Origin: Mycobacterium sp. DL99
Lineage (GTDB): Bacteria > Actinomycetota > Actinomycetes > Mycobacteriales > Mycobacteriaceae
NCBI RefSeq assembly: GCF_004762045.1
Contig: NZ_SJOM01000007.1
Coordinates: 186,001-250,000 of the forward strand
Length of the DNA: 64,000 bases
Reading direction: 5' to 3'
Below are positions 16,814 through 25,838 of the stretch, piece after piece. The notes under the pieces were generated by a model, which saw only the letters and a program-made list of their open reading frames with translations, did not search any database and was not told the DNA's origin. A program made the translations under genes and the position numbers. Numbering within the stretch: the stretch's first letter is position 1; each line of letters starts with the position of its first letter.

Positions 16814-19668
16814 TTCGCCTCCTCCAGCATCGCTACCGCAACTGACAGGCAGCGCTGCCTGACCTTCTCCCATTCGGCAGCTGCATCCGGGTCCGACAAC
16901 ACGACGTCGTGTTCATCGGACGGCTGCGGGTCGGCCAGCCGGCGCACCAGCTGCGTGGCCACCCATCTGCTCTTCGGGTTCTGCCCACAGTAATACCGGT
17001 CCATGCCCGACAACACCAGAGCAGCGGTCTCGGTTTCCACCGATTCGACGAGATCAGCAAACTCTTCAAAGTCTTTGGCGCTGTTACGGCACATGATCAG
17101 ATAACTTTTCAGCCGCAGCGTTTCCGCGCCTGTCGGGATCTGCAGCCGGTCGCCGGTCGGCAGTTGCACATTGGTGGTCTCCACCGGGCCGAGTCGTTCC
17201 ATCGGTGCGCGATCTGCGTCGGCCTCGGTCTCCAGGGCGTCCACGGCCACCGAAAGCCTGCCGCGCCACATCGTCACCGGATGCACCCCGGGGCATCGCT
17301 TCGGGCCGCCGGGCCGCCGGGCCGCCAGCCGGGAGGACGGTTTGCCGCAACCGCTGAAGGCCAGCGGGTCGGTGACGATGATCGTTTGCGGAGCAAGAGT
17401 TTTCATTCGTGCGGCGGTCCGCACCATCATGCGTAGATCAGATCCGCTCGGCCCCAACGCGGAGATGTCGTCGGGAATGATCACCAGATCGGTGACCTCG
17501 ACCTTGGGCAACGGCTTCTCGAAATCGACCTCGGGCAGCAGCCGATCCAGCCAGTGCGGCAGCCACCAGTTCCACTCGTCGAACATGGCCATCAGGGCGG
17601 GCACCAGGATCAGCCGGACCACGGTCGCGTCGACCGCGATGGCCACCGCACACGCCACACCGAGCTGCGCCACCAACGGCATGCCGGCAAAAGCGAAGCC
17701 GATGAACACCGCGATCATGATCAGCGCGGCGCTGGTGATGGTGCGCGCGCTCGTGCTGACGCCGTAGGCAACCGCGTCACGGGTGCTGTTGGTCTGCAGG
17801 AACCGCTCCCGAATCCGGGTGAGCAGAAAGATCTCGTAGTCCATCGACAGACCGAAGGTCATCGCCAGGACGAGCGGCGGAACGGTGCTGTCGAGCGAGC
17901 TGATCTTCTCGAAGCCCAGCCCCTCGAACCAGCCCCACTGGAAGACGACAACCAGGCTGCCGTAGGCCGCGGCCACCGACAGCACCGTCATCAGCACACC
18001 CTTGAGTGCCAAGAACACCGATCGGATCGACACCAGCAGCATCACGAAGGCGATCAACGCGACGAACAGGAACACCAGCGGCTGGGTGCTGGAAACCCGA
18101 TCGTCGAAGTCCTTGATCAGTGCGGTCGGACCACCCACGTCGACCCGGGCGTTCGGGCCCGCGGCCTGCGGCAGTTTGTCCCGCATCCAGTCGATGGACT
18201 CGCGCGCGGCCAGATCCTCGGGGTCCACCGACAACACCGCCGAGAGCAGCGCGCTGGTGTTGTTGTCGGCGAACACCGGTGGCTGCACGGTCTGCACCTG
18301 GGGTGCCCGGGTCATCTCCTGGCGTACCGCGTCGAGTGCGGCGGTGGCCTTGGGGCTGTCGGCGTTGCCTTCCGGGAAGGTCACCAGCACCCGCACCGGC
18401 CCGAGTGCTCCGGGACCCAACGCGTCGGCCGCGGCGTTGACCCCGCCGCGGATCTCGTGGGTGGGCTCGAACTGGCGCTGCATGCTGTTGCCCAGCACCA
18501 TGCCGAACGCCGGTGCCGCCAGAATCAACAACAGGATCGTCGCGGCAACGGCCGAAGCCCACGGCCGGCGCATCACCGCGCCCGTCCATCGGGTCCAGAA
18601 CCGCGACTGGGTCGCCTCGGCGCGGCGGGACCAGTGCAGGTACGACGAGCGCTTGGCCGCCGCCTGGCCGAACGTCGCCAGCACCGCCGGGGTCAGGGTG
18701 GTGGAGGTCAGCACCGCGACCGCCACGGCCAGGATCGCGCCGGTGGCCATCGACACCAGCACCGGGGTGTCGATGATGTAGATGCCGGTGACGGAGGCGA
18801 TGACGGTGAGGCCGGACAGGGCCACCGCCAAGCCGGACGTGGCCATCGCCGCGTCGACCGCATCGGCCGGATCACGGCCCGCCCGCAGCTCCTCGCGGTA
18901 CCGCATCAGGATGAACAGGGAGTAGTCGATGGCCAGGGCGATGCCGAACATCGACACCGTCGAGGTGACGAACACGCTCATCTGCGTGTACATCGACAGC
19001 AGATAGACCAGGCCCATGGTCACCACCACGGTGCAGATGCCGAGCACGAGCGGCAGCGCCGCGGCGGCCAGCGAGCCGAACACCGCCAGCAGCACGATCA
19101 ACACGATCGGCAGGTTCCACTTCTCGGCCGCGGCGATGTCGTGCTTGGTGGCCTGGGTGGCGGCCGCACCGAGTGCGCCCTGCCCGATGACGTAGAACTT
19201 GACCTTGCCGTTCTCGCTCTCGCCCGGCTCTTCGCCGTGCACACCGACCTTCTGGCGGAGCTGCTTGGCCACATCCACCGCGCCGGTGTTGTTGAAGTCC
19301 AGTTGCAGTGTGATGACGTAGGGCCGGTCCGGCTGCGGGGCAGGCTGTTGCGGATTCGGCACGATCTTGACGCTGGGGACCTGGCCCGCGACCTTCTCCA
19401 GCCACACGACCGCGGCGTTCATGTCTTGGAACGAGGCGTCGGCGCGGGGAGCTGCGATCAGGGCAAGCGGGGACGCGCCCTGGTCCGGGAAATGGTCCTC
19501 GAGCTGCAGCTGGACGTGGAGCGACTGTGAACCTTCGACGTCGAACCCGCCGCCGGTCAGATTGGACGACTGGTTGATCGCGAGGTAGATCGAGGGCACC
19601 AGAAGCAACAACCATGTCGCGAAAACCGCCCAGCGGAATCTGCGCAGATAGCTGCTCAAGCGCATCAT
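16810..19668 (-). CDS. mmpL11: MmpL11 membrane transporter (RND superfamily)
   Basis: A 952-residue RND/MmpL transporter, close to the usual length of Rv0202c. It has a TM1 start MMRLSSYLRRFRWAVFATW, two large periplasmic loops and the paired proton-relay Asp-Tyr motifs of MmpL proteins (ALAIDYSLFILMRYREEL and GLSMDYEIFLLTRIRERF). A ~230-residue cytosolic C-terminal tail follows WNWWLPHWLDRLLPEV. MmpL11 exports cell-envelope lipids and has been linked to haem uptake in mycobacteria. The start at 19668 follows family similarity; longer in-frame starts exist (19710, 19809). It diverges from a haemophore-like gene. Confidence 0.93.
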   Translation of the reverse strand: MMRLSSYLRRFRWAVFATWLLLLVPSIYLAINQSSNLTGGGFDVEGSQSLHVQLQLEDHFPDQGASPLALIAAPRADASFQDMNAAVVWLEKVAGQVPSVKIVPNPQQPAPQPDRPYVITLQLDFNNTGAVDVAKQLRQKVGVHGEEPGESENGKVKFYVIGQGALGAAATQATKHDIAAAEKWNLPIVLIVLLAVFGSLAAAALPLVLGICTVVVTMGLVYLLSMYTQMSVFVTSTVSMFGIALAIDYSLFILMRYREELRAGRDPADAVDAAMATSGLAVALSGLTVIASVTGIYIIDTPVLVSMATGAILAVAVAVLTSTTLTPAVLATFGQAAAKRSSYLHWSRRAEATQSRFWTRWTGAVMRRPWASAVAATILLLILAAPAFGMVLGNSMQRQFEPTHEIRGGVNAAADALGPGALGPVRVLVTFPEGNADSPKATAALDAVRQEMTRAPQVQTVQPPVFADNNTSALLSAVLSVDPEDLAARESIDWMRDKLPQAAGPNARVDVGGPTALIKDFDDRVSSTQPLVFLFVALIAFVMLLVSIRSVFLALKGVLMTVLSVAAAYGSLVVVFQWGWFEGLGFEKISSLDSTVPPLVLAMTFGLSMDYEIFLLTRIRERFLQTNSTRDAVAYGVSTSARTITSAALIMIAVFIGFAFAGMPLVAQLGVACAVAIAVDATVVRLILVPALMAMFDEWNWWLPHWLDRLLPEVDFEKPLPKVEVTDLVIIPDDISALGPSGSDLRMMVRTAARMKTLAPQTIIVTDPLAFSGCGKPSSRLAARRPGGPKRCPGVHPVTMWRGRLSVAVDALETEADADRAPMERLGPVETTNVQLPTGDRLQIPTGAETLRLKSYLIMCRNSAKDFEEFADLVESVETETAALVLSGMDRYYCGQNPKSRWVATQLVRRLADPQPSDEHDVVLSDPDAAAEWEKVRQRCLSVAVAMLEEAK

Positions 19669-19784
19669 GAACTGCTGGATGCGAGGTCCCCGCTTTCTCC
19701 CCCCCAACATGGCTGGGCGTGTCCTGGCTCGTACCAGCGAGAGCGTACCTCCACCGGTGTAATGTGGCCCGCTCTCTTGTGGTT

Positions 19785-19871
19785 CTGAGATCGCGCTGAG
19801 ACATCTCACAGCTGATATCCGTAGCGTTGCGCCGGTGTCGTCGGCGCGGCAGTGCTAACGAAATCTCTCAG
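19785..19871. promoter_or_regulatory. CTGAGA repeat cluster in the mmpL11/haemophore divergent region
   Basis: CTGAGA occurs at 19785-19790 and 19796-19801, exactly 11 bp apart. TGAGA-CA-TCTCA forms a small palindrome at 19797-19808, and the inverted copy TCTCAG is at 19866-19871. Direct hexamers one helical turn apart are the normal binding layout of OmpR/PhoB-type response regulators, and one is encoded 1.2 kb away. Regulation is inferred only. Confidence 0.4.
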
Positions 19872-19939
19872 CCCGGCGACATAGCCAAGGACGACCCCGG
19901 CTGACGTGTGCGCCGGGGCCCACGCTGAAGGAGTACCCC

Positions 19940-20497
19940 ATGCAACCGACCAACGGTGGATTGCGCCGCAGTCTGGCTGTCGCCCTCGCGGTGACGGGGG
20001 CCGGCGGTGCAATGGTGGCCGCGCTCATGGTCCCGTCCGCCACCGCTGCGACCGATCCGTGCGCGGCCAGTGAGGTCGCCCGCACCGCGGGTGGTGTGGC
20101 CACCAACATCGGCAACTATCTGGACACGCATCCGCAGACCAACCAGGCCCTGACCGCGATCAGTCAGCAGCAGGGCGGACCCCAGTCGATCGCCGCCCTC
20201 AAGACCTACTTCGACGCCAACCCGCAGGCCGCCAAGGACATCCAGCGGTTGCAGCAGCCGCTGGCGAACCTGGGAACGCGCTGCAAGTTGCCGGTCAGCC
20301 TGCCGCAACTGATGGGACTCATGCAGGCCACCGAACAGGGCGGCGGGACGGCTGCCGGTGGTTTGCCGGCCGGGCTGCCCTCGGCGCAGAACGTCGGGGT
20401 GCCCAGCGTCGCGGTGCCTGCGCAGTCGTCGCCGGCCTCGGCGGTGACGTCGGGCGCCGGTCCGCTTCCCGGACCCGCGACGGCCTCGACCCGCTAG
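19940..20497 (+). CDS. Haemophore-like secreted protein (long form)
   Basis: A 185-residue secreted protein of the mycobacterial haemophore-like family (Rv0203 relatives). The signal peptide ends near SATAATDPC. The helical core holds two cysteines (DPCAASEV and GTRCKLPV), probably a disulfide, and the Y60-x3-H64 pair in NIGNYLDTHPQTNQAL, which has the spacing of the haem-ligand Tyr/His of Rv0203. A Pro/Ala/Ser-rich tail of ~50 residues follows. GAAGGAG precedes the ATG. It lies opposite mmpL11, a proposed haem-uptake partner. Haem binding is inferred by family. Confidence 0.8.
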   Translation: MQPTNGGLRRSLAVALAVTGAGGAMVAALMVPSATAATDPCAASEVARTAGGVATNIGNYLDTHPQTNQALTAISQQQGGPQSIAALKTYFDANPQAAKDIQRLQQPLANLGTRCKLPVSLPQLMGLMQATEQGGGTAAGGLPAGLPSAQNVGVPSVAVPAQSSPASAVTSGAGPLPGPATASTR

Positions 20498-20666
20498 ATC
20501 AGCCGCCGTCGCGTCGTCGACGGTGATACCGCTGAACTGCGGGTTCACCAGCCGACACGTCGGTTTGCGCGCAAGGCAGGAAAGTCGTCCCGGATTCTGC
20601 TTAGCTTTCCTGAGCCGATAACCGTTTGGGGTTACGGCCTTCCCCATCCGATGAAGGAGCTTGACC

Positions 20667-21047
20667 ATGTTGCTCTCGGCCCGAAATGCGCGGCGCGTGG
20701 TAGCTGGCGTGGCCGGCGCCGGCGCCGTAGCCGGTGCGATGCTGTTCGGCGCCATCCCGTCGGCGCTTGCCGACCCGGCGAACAATCCCCCCAACTGCAC
20801 CGCGGCCGATCTGGCCGGCGTGGCTTCGGGTGTATCGGCATCAACCTCTGCGTACCTGTTCACCCATCCCGATGTGAACAATTTCTTCACCAGCCTCGAA
20901 GGCCTGCCGCGCGAAGAGGTCAAGACCAAGGTTCACGACTACCTGGAAGCGAACCCCCAGACGAAGGCCGAGCTGACCGGTATCCGCCAGCCCCTGGTAG
21001 ACCTGAAGAACCGCTGCGGCGAAGCTCCGGCTCCGGCCATCCCGTAA
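20667..21047 (+). CDS. Haemophore-like secreted protein (short form)
   Basis: A 126-residue paralogue of the preceding gene. The signal peptide ends at ALADPAN. The core has cysteines in PPNCTAADL and KNRCGEAP and the haem-ligand-like pair Y63-x3-H67 in [14 protein letters not shown]. It lacks the long tail of its neighbour. The ATG at 20667 is chosen because AAGGAGC lies 7 nt upstream. The response-regulator gene starts 43 nt after its stop, so they may share a transcript, tying haem capture to signalling. Confidence 0.82.
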   Translation: MLLSARNARRVVAGVAGAGAVAGAMLFGAIPSALADPANNPPNCTAADLAGVASGVSASTSAYLFTHPDVNNFFTSLEGLPREEVKTKVHDYLEANPQTKAELTGIRQPLVDLKNRCGEAPAPAIP

Positions 21048-21090
21048 CCGAGTGCGGGTGGAAGTAACCCCCGCCAGCGGTGAAGGACAC

Positions 21091-21792
21091 GTGACGCCCG
21101 AGAGTGCGAATCGCACAGTGCTGATGGTCGACGACGACCCGGATGTGCGTACTTCGGTTGCCCGCGGACTGCGGCATTCGGGGTTCGACGTCCGGGTCGC
21201 GGCGTCCGGCAAGGAGGCACTGCGCCTGTTGTCGAACGAGTCGCACGACGCGCTCGTTCTCGACGTCCAGATGCCGGAACTCGACGGTGTCGCCGTGGTC
21301 ACCGCGCTGCGGGCATTGGGCAATGAGATCCCGATCTGCGTGCTCTCGGCCCGCGACACGGTCAACGACCGCATCGCGGGACTGGAAGCCGGCGCGGACG
21401 ATTACCTGACGAAGCCGTTCGACCTCGGCGAGCTCGTGGCCCGGCTCAACGCACTGCTGCGCCGGGCCAGCCATGCCGAGCGGCCGTCGGACACGATGAC
21501 CGTCGGGCCGTTGACCATCGACACCGCCCGCCGACTGGTGTTCGTCGGCGGGGAACGCGTCGACCTGACCAAGCGCGAGTTCGACCTGCTGGCCGTGCTG
21601 GCGGAGAACACCGGTGTGGTGCTGTCCCGGCAGCGGCTCCTCGAGTTGGTCTGGGGATACGACTTCGACGTCGACACCAACGTGGCCGACGTCTTCATCT
21701 CGTACCTGCGGCGCAAGCTCGAAGGGCCTGACGTGCCGCGCGTCATCCATACCGTTCGCGGGATCGGGTACGTGCTGCGGGAAGACGCGTGA
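21091..21792 (+). CDS. OmpR-family response regulator, PrrA-like
   Basis: A 233-residue two-component response regulator. The receiver domain has the acidic pair in LMVDDDPDV, the phospho-accepting Asp in [13 protein letters not shown] and the Lys in [11 protein letters not shown]. The winged-helix domain has [16 protein letters not shown] and [11 protein letters not shown] followed by [12 protein letters not shown]. It closely resembles mycobacterial PrrA but lies in the haemophore cluster, so it is likely a paralogue. The GTG at 21091 has GAAGGA 4 nt upstream. It probably acts on the divergent mmpL11/haemophore promoters. Confidence 0.9.
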   Translation: MTPESANRTVLMVDDDPDVRTSVARGLRHSGFDVRVAASGKEALRLLSNESHDALVLDVQMPELDGVAVVTALRALGNEIPICVLSARDTVNDRIAGLEAGADDYLTKPFDLGELVARLNALLRRASHAERPSDTMTVGPLTIDTARRLVFVGGERVDLTKREFDLLAVLAENTGVVLSRQRLLELVWGYDFDVDTNVADVFISYLRRKLEGPDVPRVIHTVRGIGYVLREDA

Positions 21793-21816
21793 GGACGCCA
21801 TGAGAACCGGAGTCAG

Positions 21817-23154
21817 GTGAGGCTTTTCAGCCTGATCCGCTCGGCGTCACTGCGTACCAGGGTCGCGGTGGCCGCGGCGCTGGCGGCCGCCGCCGTGGTG
21901 GCGTTGTTCACCATCCTGACCTCGGTGGTGCTGGCCAACAACGATTCCGCGCAGTTGGACCGCAGGCTCGATTCGATCGTCGACGCCAGCATCAACCCCG
22001 AGCATCTGCAGGATCCCACGCGCGGGGTGCTGACCACCGGCCGGTCGCGGTCGACGGGGCAGGTGGTGTTCCAGCGGGGTTTCCAGTTGCCGGCGCTGCC
22101 GCCGGGCACCGAGACCGTCCAGGTCAACGGAGTCGACTACCGGGTGCGCACCGTCCATGTGGACCAGCACGGCGGGGTACTGATGTCCATCGGCATCCGC
22201 GCGGACAGTATCTTGCTGAGCCCCAACAGGATTCCGCTGTACACCGGATTCGGTGTGGCCACCGTGCTGGTGGCAGGCGGGCTGGGGTGGCTACTCGCCG
22301 GGCCGGCCATCCGGCCGCTGCGCAAGCTCACCGAGCACACCTCGAAGCTGGACAGCGGCACCGACACGATGCCGAAGGTGCGCGGCGTGCGGGAGGCCGA
22401 GGACTTGTCGGAGGCCATGTCAGGCATGCTCACCCGCTTGGCCGCCGCGCAGCGTGCCACCACCAATTCCCTTCAGGCCGCTCAGGATTTCGCCGCCAAC
22501 GCCGCGCATGAGCTGCGCACGCCGCTCACCGCGATGCGCGCCGACCTGGACACGCTGCGCATTCACAGCCTGCCGGAATCCGAGCGCGACGAAGTGGTGG
22601 CCGACCTGTCCAGGGCGCAACGCCGGGTCGAGGCCATCATCACCGCGCTGGGTCAACTCGCGTCGGGGCAACTGGCCCAGGCCGAGGACCGCGAATTGAT
22701 CGACATCGCCGATCTGCTCGACCGGGTGGTCAGGGAGAACGCCCGGGGGAGCGAGCATATCCAGATCGACGTGCACGTGGCCGACGACATCGGCCTGGTG
22801 ATGGGCTGGCCCGGTGGGCTGCGTATCGCGGTGGACAACCTGGTGCGTAACGCGATCGTCCATGGCGAGGCGACCCGGATCACCCTGACCGCCCACCGCG
22901 GCGACGGGCACCTCATCATCATCGTCGATGACAACGGGCGTGGACTACCGGTCGAGGAGCACGAGACCGTACTGGGCCGGTTCCGCCGGGGCAGCACCGC
23001 GATGGCGGGCGGATCCGGGCTCGGCCTGGCCCTGGTCGCCCAGCAGGCTCAATTGCACGGCGGTGAGATCACGTTGTCCGACGGGCCGCTCGGCGGCCTG
23101 CGGGCCACCTTGACGGTAGCGATCTCGTCGGCAGAGCCCGATCAAATCGACTGA
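21817..23154 (+). CDS. Sensor histidine kinase, PrrB-like
   Basis: A 445-residue membrane histidine kinase. TM1 is at about residues 16-40, a ~100-residue extracytoplasmic sensor follows, and TM2 is at about 144-165 (GFGVATVLVAGGLGWLLAGP). Then come HAMP, the H-box AANAAHELRTPLTAMRADL and the ATPase N and G boxes (LVRNAIVHGE, DDNGRGLPV, GGSGLGLALV), all intact. It starts with GTG 24 nt after the response-regulator stop and forms a classic pair with it. The signal is unknown; location suggests haem, iron or envelope state. Confidence 0.92.
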   Translation: MRLFSLIRSASLRTRVAVAAALAAAAVVALFTILTSVVLANNDSAQLDRRLDSIVDASINPEHLQDPTRGVLTTGRSRSTGQVVFQRGFQLPALPPGTETVQVNGVDYRVRTVHVDQHGGVLMSIGIRADSILLSPNRIPLYTGFGVATVLVAGGLGWLLAGPAIRPLRKLTEHTSKLDSGTDTMPKVRGVREAEDLSEAMSGMLTRLAAAQRATTNSLQAAQDFAANAAHELRTPLTAMRADLDTLRIHSLPESERDEVVADLSRAQRRVEAIITALGQLASGQLAQAEDRELIDIADLLDRVVRENARGSEHIQIDVHVADDIGLVMGWPGGLRIAVDNLVRNAIVHGEATRITLTAHRGDGHLIIIVDDNGRGLPVEEHETVLGRFRRGSTAMAGGSGLGLALVAQQAQLHGGEITLSDGPLGGLRATLTVAISSAEPDQID

Positions 23155-23169
23155 CTCCGGCGAGCGGCT

Positions 23170-24414
23170 TCAGCGTCTGTGCGTGAGCCGGTTGACGGCG
23201 GCAAGTACGGGGGCGGCCGCCGCCGCGACGGGTGCTCCGAGCCGGGTATCCGTGGCCCGGATGAGGCGGACGGTCTTCATGGCCATGGTCAACACCTCGC
23301 TGCCGCGAATCCGCATGTCTGCCTCGAACCGGCTGATGGCGACGGCGAGGGAAAGATCACCGGCGGCGAACTCACACATGTGTGCAACCAGGCTCGCCGC
23401 GTCGCGAATGGCGGCGCCGGCCCCCATCCCGGCGGTCGGCGGGGTCGCGTGCACAGCATCGCCGAGGGCGGTGATGGGACCGGCCGGCCACGGCGCGAGG
23501 TCGGCGGCCCGCGACGACGCCGCGTTGAACCGGAATGCGGCGATGCTGCCGGGATCGGATTTGGCAATGATCTCGAGTGGGCGCATGCTCCACCCGTTGC
23601 CCCGGAAGCCGTCCAGCAGCGCAGTCTGCAGGTGGGCGCCGCGTAGTTCGCGCAGGGCATCGGTGGTTGCGGATTCGGTGAACATCGCACCCCAGATATA
23701 GGTGGGCCCGGTAGTCAACGCCGCGCGGGGTTCCTTTGCCTCGAGTACGGCGTTGCCCACCGGGTCGAGAAAACCGACATACAGCGCCGCGCCCCGAGGA
23801 CCGATGGCGAAGGCTGATCGCGGTCCGAACCGTTGCCGCTCAAGCGGATTGAGGTCGCCGGCGGCGGTTCGCCCCGAGAAGCCGATGATGCCGGCCGGTT
23901 CGTTCGTCTGGCTGCCGGCCAGGTGACGGGCAACCAGTGAGTGGGTGCCGTCCGCGCCTACCAGTACGTCGCACCCGACTGTCGAACCGTCGGAGAACTC
24001 GACCAGTGGGTGGCCGTCGTCGGTGCGGCCGACGCCGGAGACGGTCCGCCCCAACACAAGGTCGGCGCCTACCGCTTCGGCCAGGAGCGTTCTCAGGGTG
24101 ATGCGGTCGATGTCCACGCTTCGGCTCTCGCTCAGATCCGGCCCTCGCCCCAGTAGCCGGCCGCGCCGGTCCCAGAACACGTCGCGCTCCCGCAGTCGCA
24201 GAGCCGAAGCCGATGTCAACAGTCGTTCGAATACGTTGGGCGCGACCAGTTTCCGCAACGCGTCCTGGGCCCGACTGTCGAGCGTGATGTGATAACCGCC
24301 GGTCGCCGCCACGTCGATGTCACGTTCGAAGACCTTCACGGCGAACCCGTTCCGACGCAGTCCGGCGGCCAGCGCCAGCCCACCGATCCCGCCTCCGACA
24401 ACCACGATGCGCAT
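23170..24414 (-). CDS. FAD-dependent monooxygenase (PHBH fold)
   Basis: A 414-residue flavoprotein monooxygenase. The GxGxxG nucleotide fold MRIVVVGGGIGGLALAAGL is at the N-terminus, the DG motif CDVLVGADGTHSLVAR is in the middle, and the second FAD motif ALGDAVHATPPTAGMGAGAA is near residue 300. The group hydroxylates aromatic or polyketide-like compounds and often degrades drugs or plant phenolics. No signal peptide. It diverges from a WYL-domain regulator with 63 bp between starts, which probably controls it. Confidence 0.88.
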   Translation of the reverse strand: MRIVVVGGGIGGLALAAGLRRNGFAVKVFERDIDVAATGGYHITLDSRAQDALRKLVAPNVFERLLTSASALRLRERDVFWDRRGRLLGRGPDLSESRSVDIDRITLRTLLAEAVGADLVLGRTVSGVGRTDDGHPLVEFSDGSTVGCDVLVGADGTHSLVARHLAGSQTNEPAGIIGFSGRTAAGDLNPLERQRFGPRSAFAIGPRGAALYVGFLDPVGNAVLEAKEPRAALTTGPTYIWGAMFTESATTDALRELRGAHLQTALLDGFRGNGWSMRPLEIIAKSDPGSIAAFRFNAASSRAADLAPWPAGPITALGDAVHATPPTAGMGAGAAIRDAASLVAHMCEFAAGDLSLAVAISRFEADMRIRGSEVLTMAMKTVRLIRATDTRLGAPVAAAAAPVLAAVNRLTHRR

Positions 24415-24477
24415 CCCGCGACAGTGTCACCAGTAGTGGACACCAAATGGCCACGACCGGGGCAGCATGATGTGACG

Positions 24478-25479
24478 ATGGCCGATACCTCACGGCGAAC
24501 GCTGCGTCTGCTCTCATTGCTCGCGACCCGGCGTCGTTGGCCGCTGGGTGAACTCGCCTCCCGGCTCGGCGTGAGCGAACGTACGGTCAGGCGCGACATC
24601 GAGACATTGCGCCTGCTCGACTATCCGATCGCGACTGTGCACGGCCCGGAGGGTGGGTATCAGCTGGGCGCCGGTCACGCGCTGCCGCCGCAGTTGTTCG
24701 ATGACGGTCAGGCCCTCGCGGTCGCGGTGGCGTTACAGACCGCCCCCGGCACCGTTTTCGGGCTCGGAGACGACGCCGCCCGGGCTCTGGAGACTCTCAA
24801 GCAGATCGTGCCTGCCAGGTTGCGCGCTGCCATGGAGTCGCTGCAGCTGACCAGCGTGCAGAACTACTGGGAGTTCGCCGCGCCCCCGATTGACACCGAG
24901 GCGCTGAGGGCGGTGGGCAGCGCAGTCCGGAACCGCCACCTGCTCGTCGCCGAGACGCTCAGATCCGACGGCACCCGCGCGGACCCGGCCGATGCCGATT
25001 TCGCCCCGGCCCGCCGCATCGAACCCCACCACCTGGTGGTCTGGGCCGCCCGCTGGTACCTGGTCGGCCGTGATCCGGCAGGAGGCGCGTGGCGCGTACA
25101 TCGCCTCGACCGTCTGCATCTGCACCCACCGACCGGCATCCCGTTCACACCGAGAGATCTGCCCGGCGGGGACGTCGCGCAGTTTGTCATGACCAGCCAC
25201 GACAGAGGGGATACCCCGGCCAGATGGGAGTGCACGGGAACAGCTCGACTCAACCTGCCCACCGAAACGGTCGCGCGCTTTGCGCCCGGAGGATCGGTCG
25301 TCGAGCACCTCGATGCGGAGCATTGTCGACTGACCGTCGGCGCTTGGTCCTGGGCTGGTGTGGCGGGAATTCTCGCCACCTTCGATACCGACCTCACCGA
25401 GGTGAGACCCGCTGAGCTCGTCCAGGCCTGCCGCCGCCTCATCCGGAGATGGGAAGCTGTCGCCGGAAGCTGTCAGTGA
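24478..25479 (+). CDS. WYL-domain transcriptional regulator (YafY/DeoR-like)
   Basis: A 333-residue regulator with an N-terminal DeoR-type winged helix (LGELASRLGVSERTVRRDIE, then TLRLLDYPI), a central WYL domain (about 140-230, with HHLVVWAARWYLVGRDPAGG and RVHRLDRL) and a WCX-like C-terminal extension. WYL domains sense nucleic acids or small ligands. The start is taken at ATG 24478; GTG 24472 two codons earlier is equally possible. It diverges from the FAD monooxygenase and overlaps the convergent DUF3054 gene by 7 nt. Confidence 0.88.
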   Translation: MADTSRRTLRLLSLLATRRRWPLGELASRLGVSERTVRRDIETLRLLDYPIATVHGPEGGYQLGAGHALPPQLFDDGQALAVAVALQTAPGTVFGLGDDAARALETLKQIVPARLRAAMESLQLTSVQNYWEFAAPPIDTEALRAVGSAVRNRHLLVAETLRSDGTRADPADADFAPARRIEPHHLVVWAARWYLVGRDPAGGAWRVHRLDRLHLHPPTGIPFTPRDLPGGDVAQFVMTSHDRGDTPARWECTGTARLNLPTETVARFAPGGSVVEHLDAEHCRLTVGAWSWAGVAGILATFDTDLTEVRPAELVQACRRLIRRWEAVAGSCQ

Positions 25480-25838
25480 TTCCGGATTCGATCCCCGGCC
25501 ATGGCCACCGCGCGCCAGCCCAACAGCAGCAGCGCGGTTGTCAGGGAGGCGACGACGATGAAGCTGACGGCCACGCCGGCCGAGGTCAGTTTGCGCAGCA
25601 CCATGCCGACCACCACCGTGCTGATCCACACCACGATGCCGGTGGGCGCCAACGACGTCGGACGCTGCCAGCCGCGGGAAAGCAGCCAACCCACCAGGGT
25701 CCCGGTCAGAAACGGCCACGCTGTCTCGGCCACGCCGGCCACCGTGAGGCCCTCGGCGTGGCTGCGCCGTCCGATCGTGCAGAACACGACGACGCAGATG
25801 AGGTCGGTGAGGAGGGCTAGTGCGCTAGCTCGTCGCAT
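25473..25838 (-). CDS. DUF3054 family membrane protein
   Basis: A 121-residue integral membrane protein with four predicted spans: about residues 8-22, 38-56, 64-84 and 90-112. Motifs typical of DUF3054 are visible (DLICVVVFCTIGRRSHAEG, TAWPFLTGTLVGWLLSRGW, TGIVVWISTVVVGMVLRKLT). The function of the family is unknown. The start overlaps the end of the M23 lipoprotein gene by 14 nt on the same strand, so the two are translationally linked. Confidence 0.85.
   Translation of the reverse strand: MRRASALALLTDLICVVVFCTIGRRSHAEGLTVAGVAETAWPFLTGTLVGWLLSRGWQRPTSLAPTGIVVWISTVVVGMVLRKLTSAGVAVSFIVVASLTTALLLLGWRAVAMAGDRIRNH

Noticed and set aside
17554..19530. Long rightward open frame opposite mmpL11 (658 codons)
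   Set aside because: His/Arg/Gln-rich composition typical of an antisense shadow; mmpL11 on the other strand is certain.
20608..20630. IdeR iron-box-like sequence before the short haemophore gene (TTAGCTTTCCTGAGCCGAT)
   Set aside because: Only about 11 of 19 positions fit the TTAGGTTAGGCTAACCTAA consensus and the inner dyad is lost.
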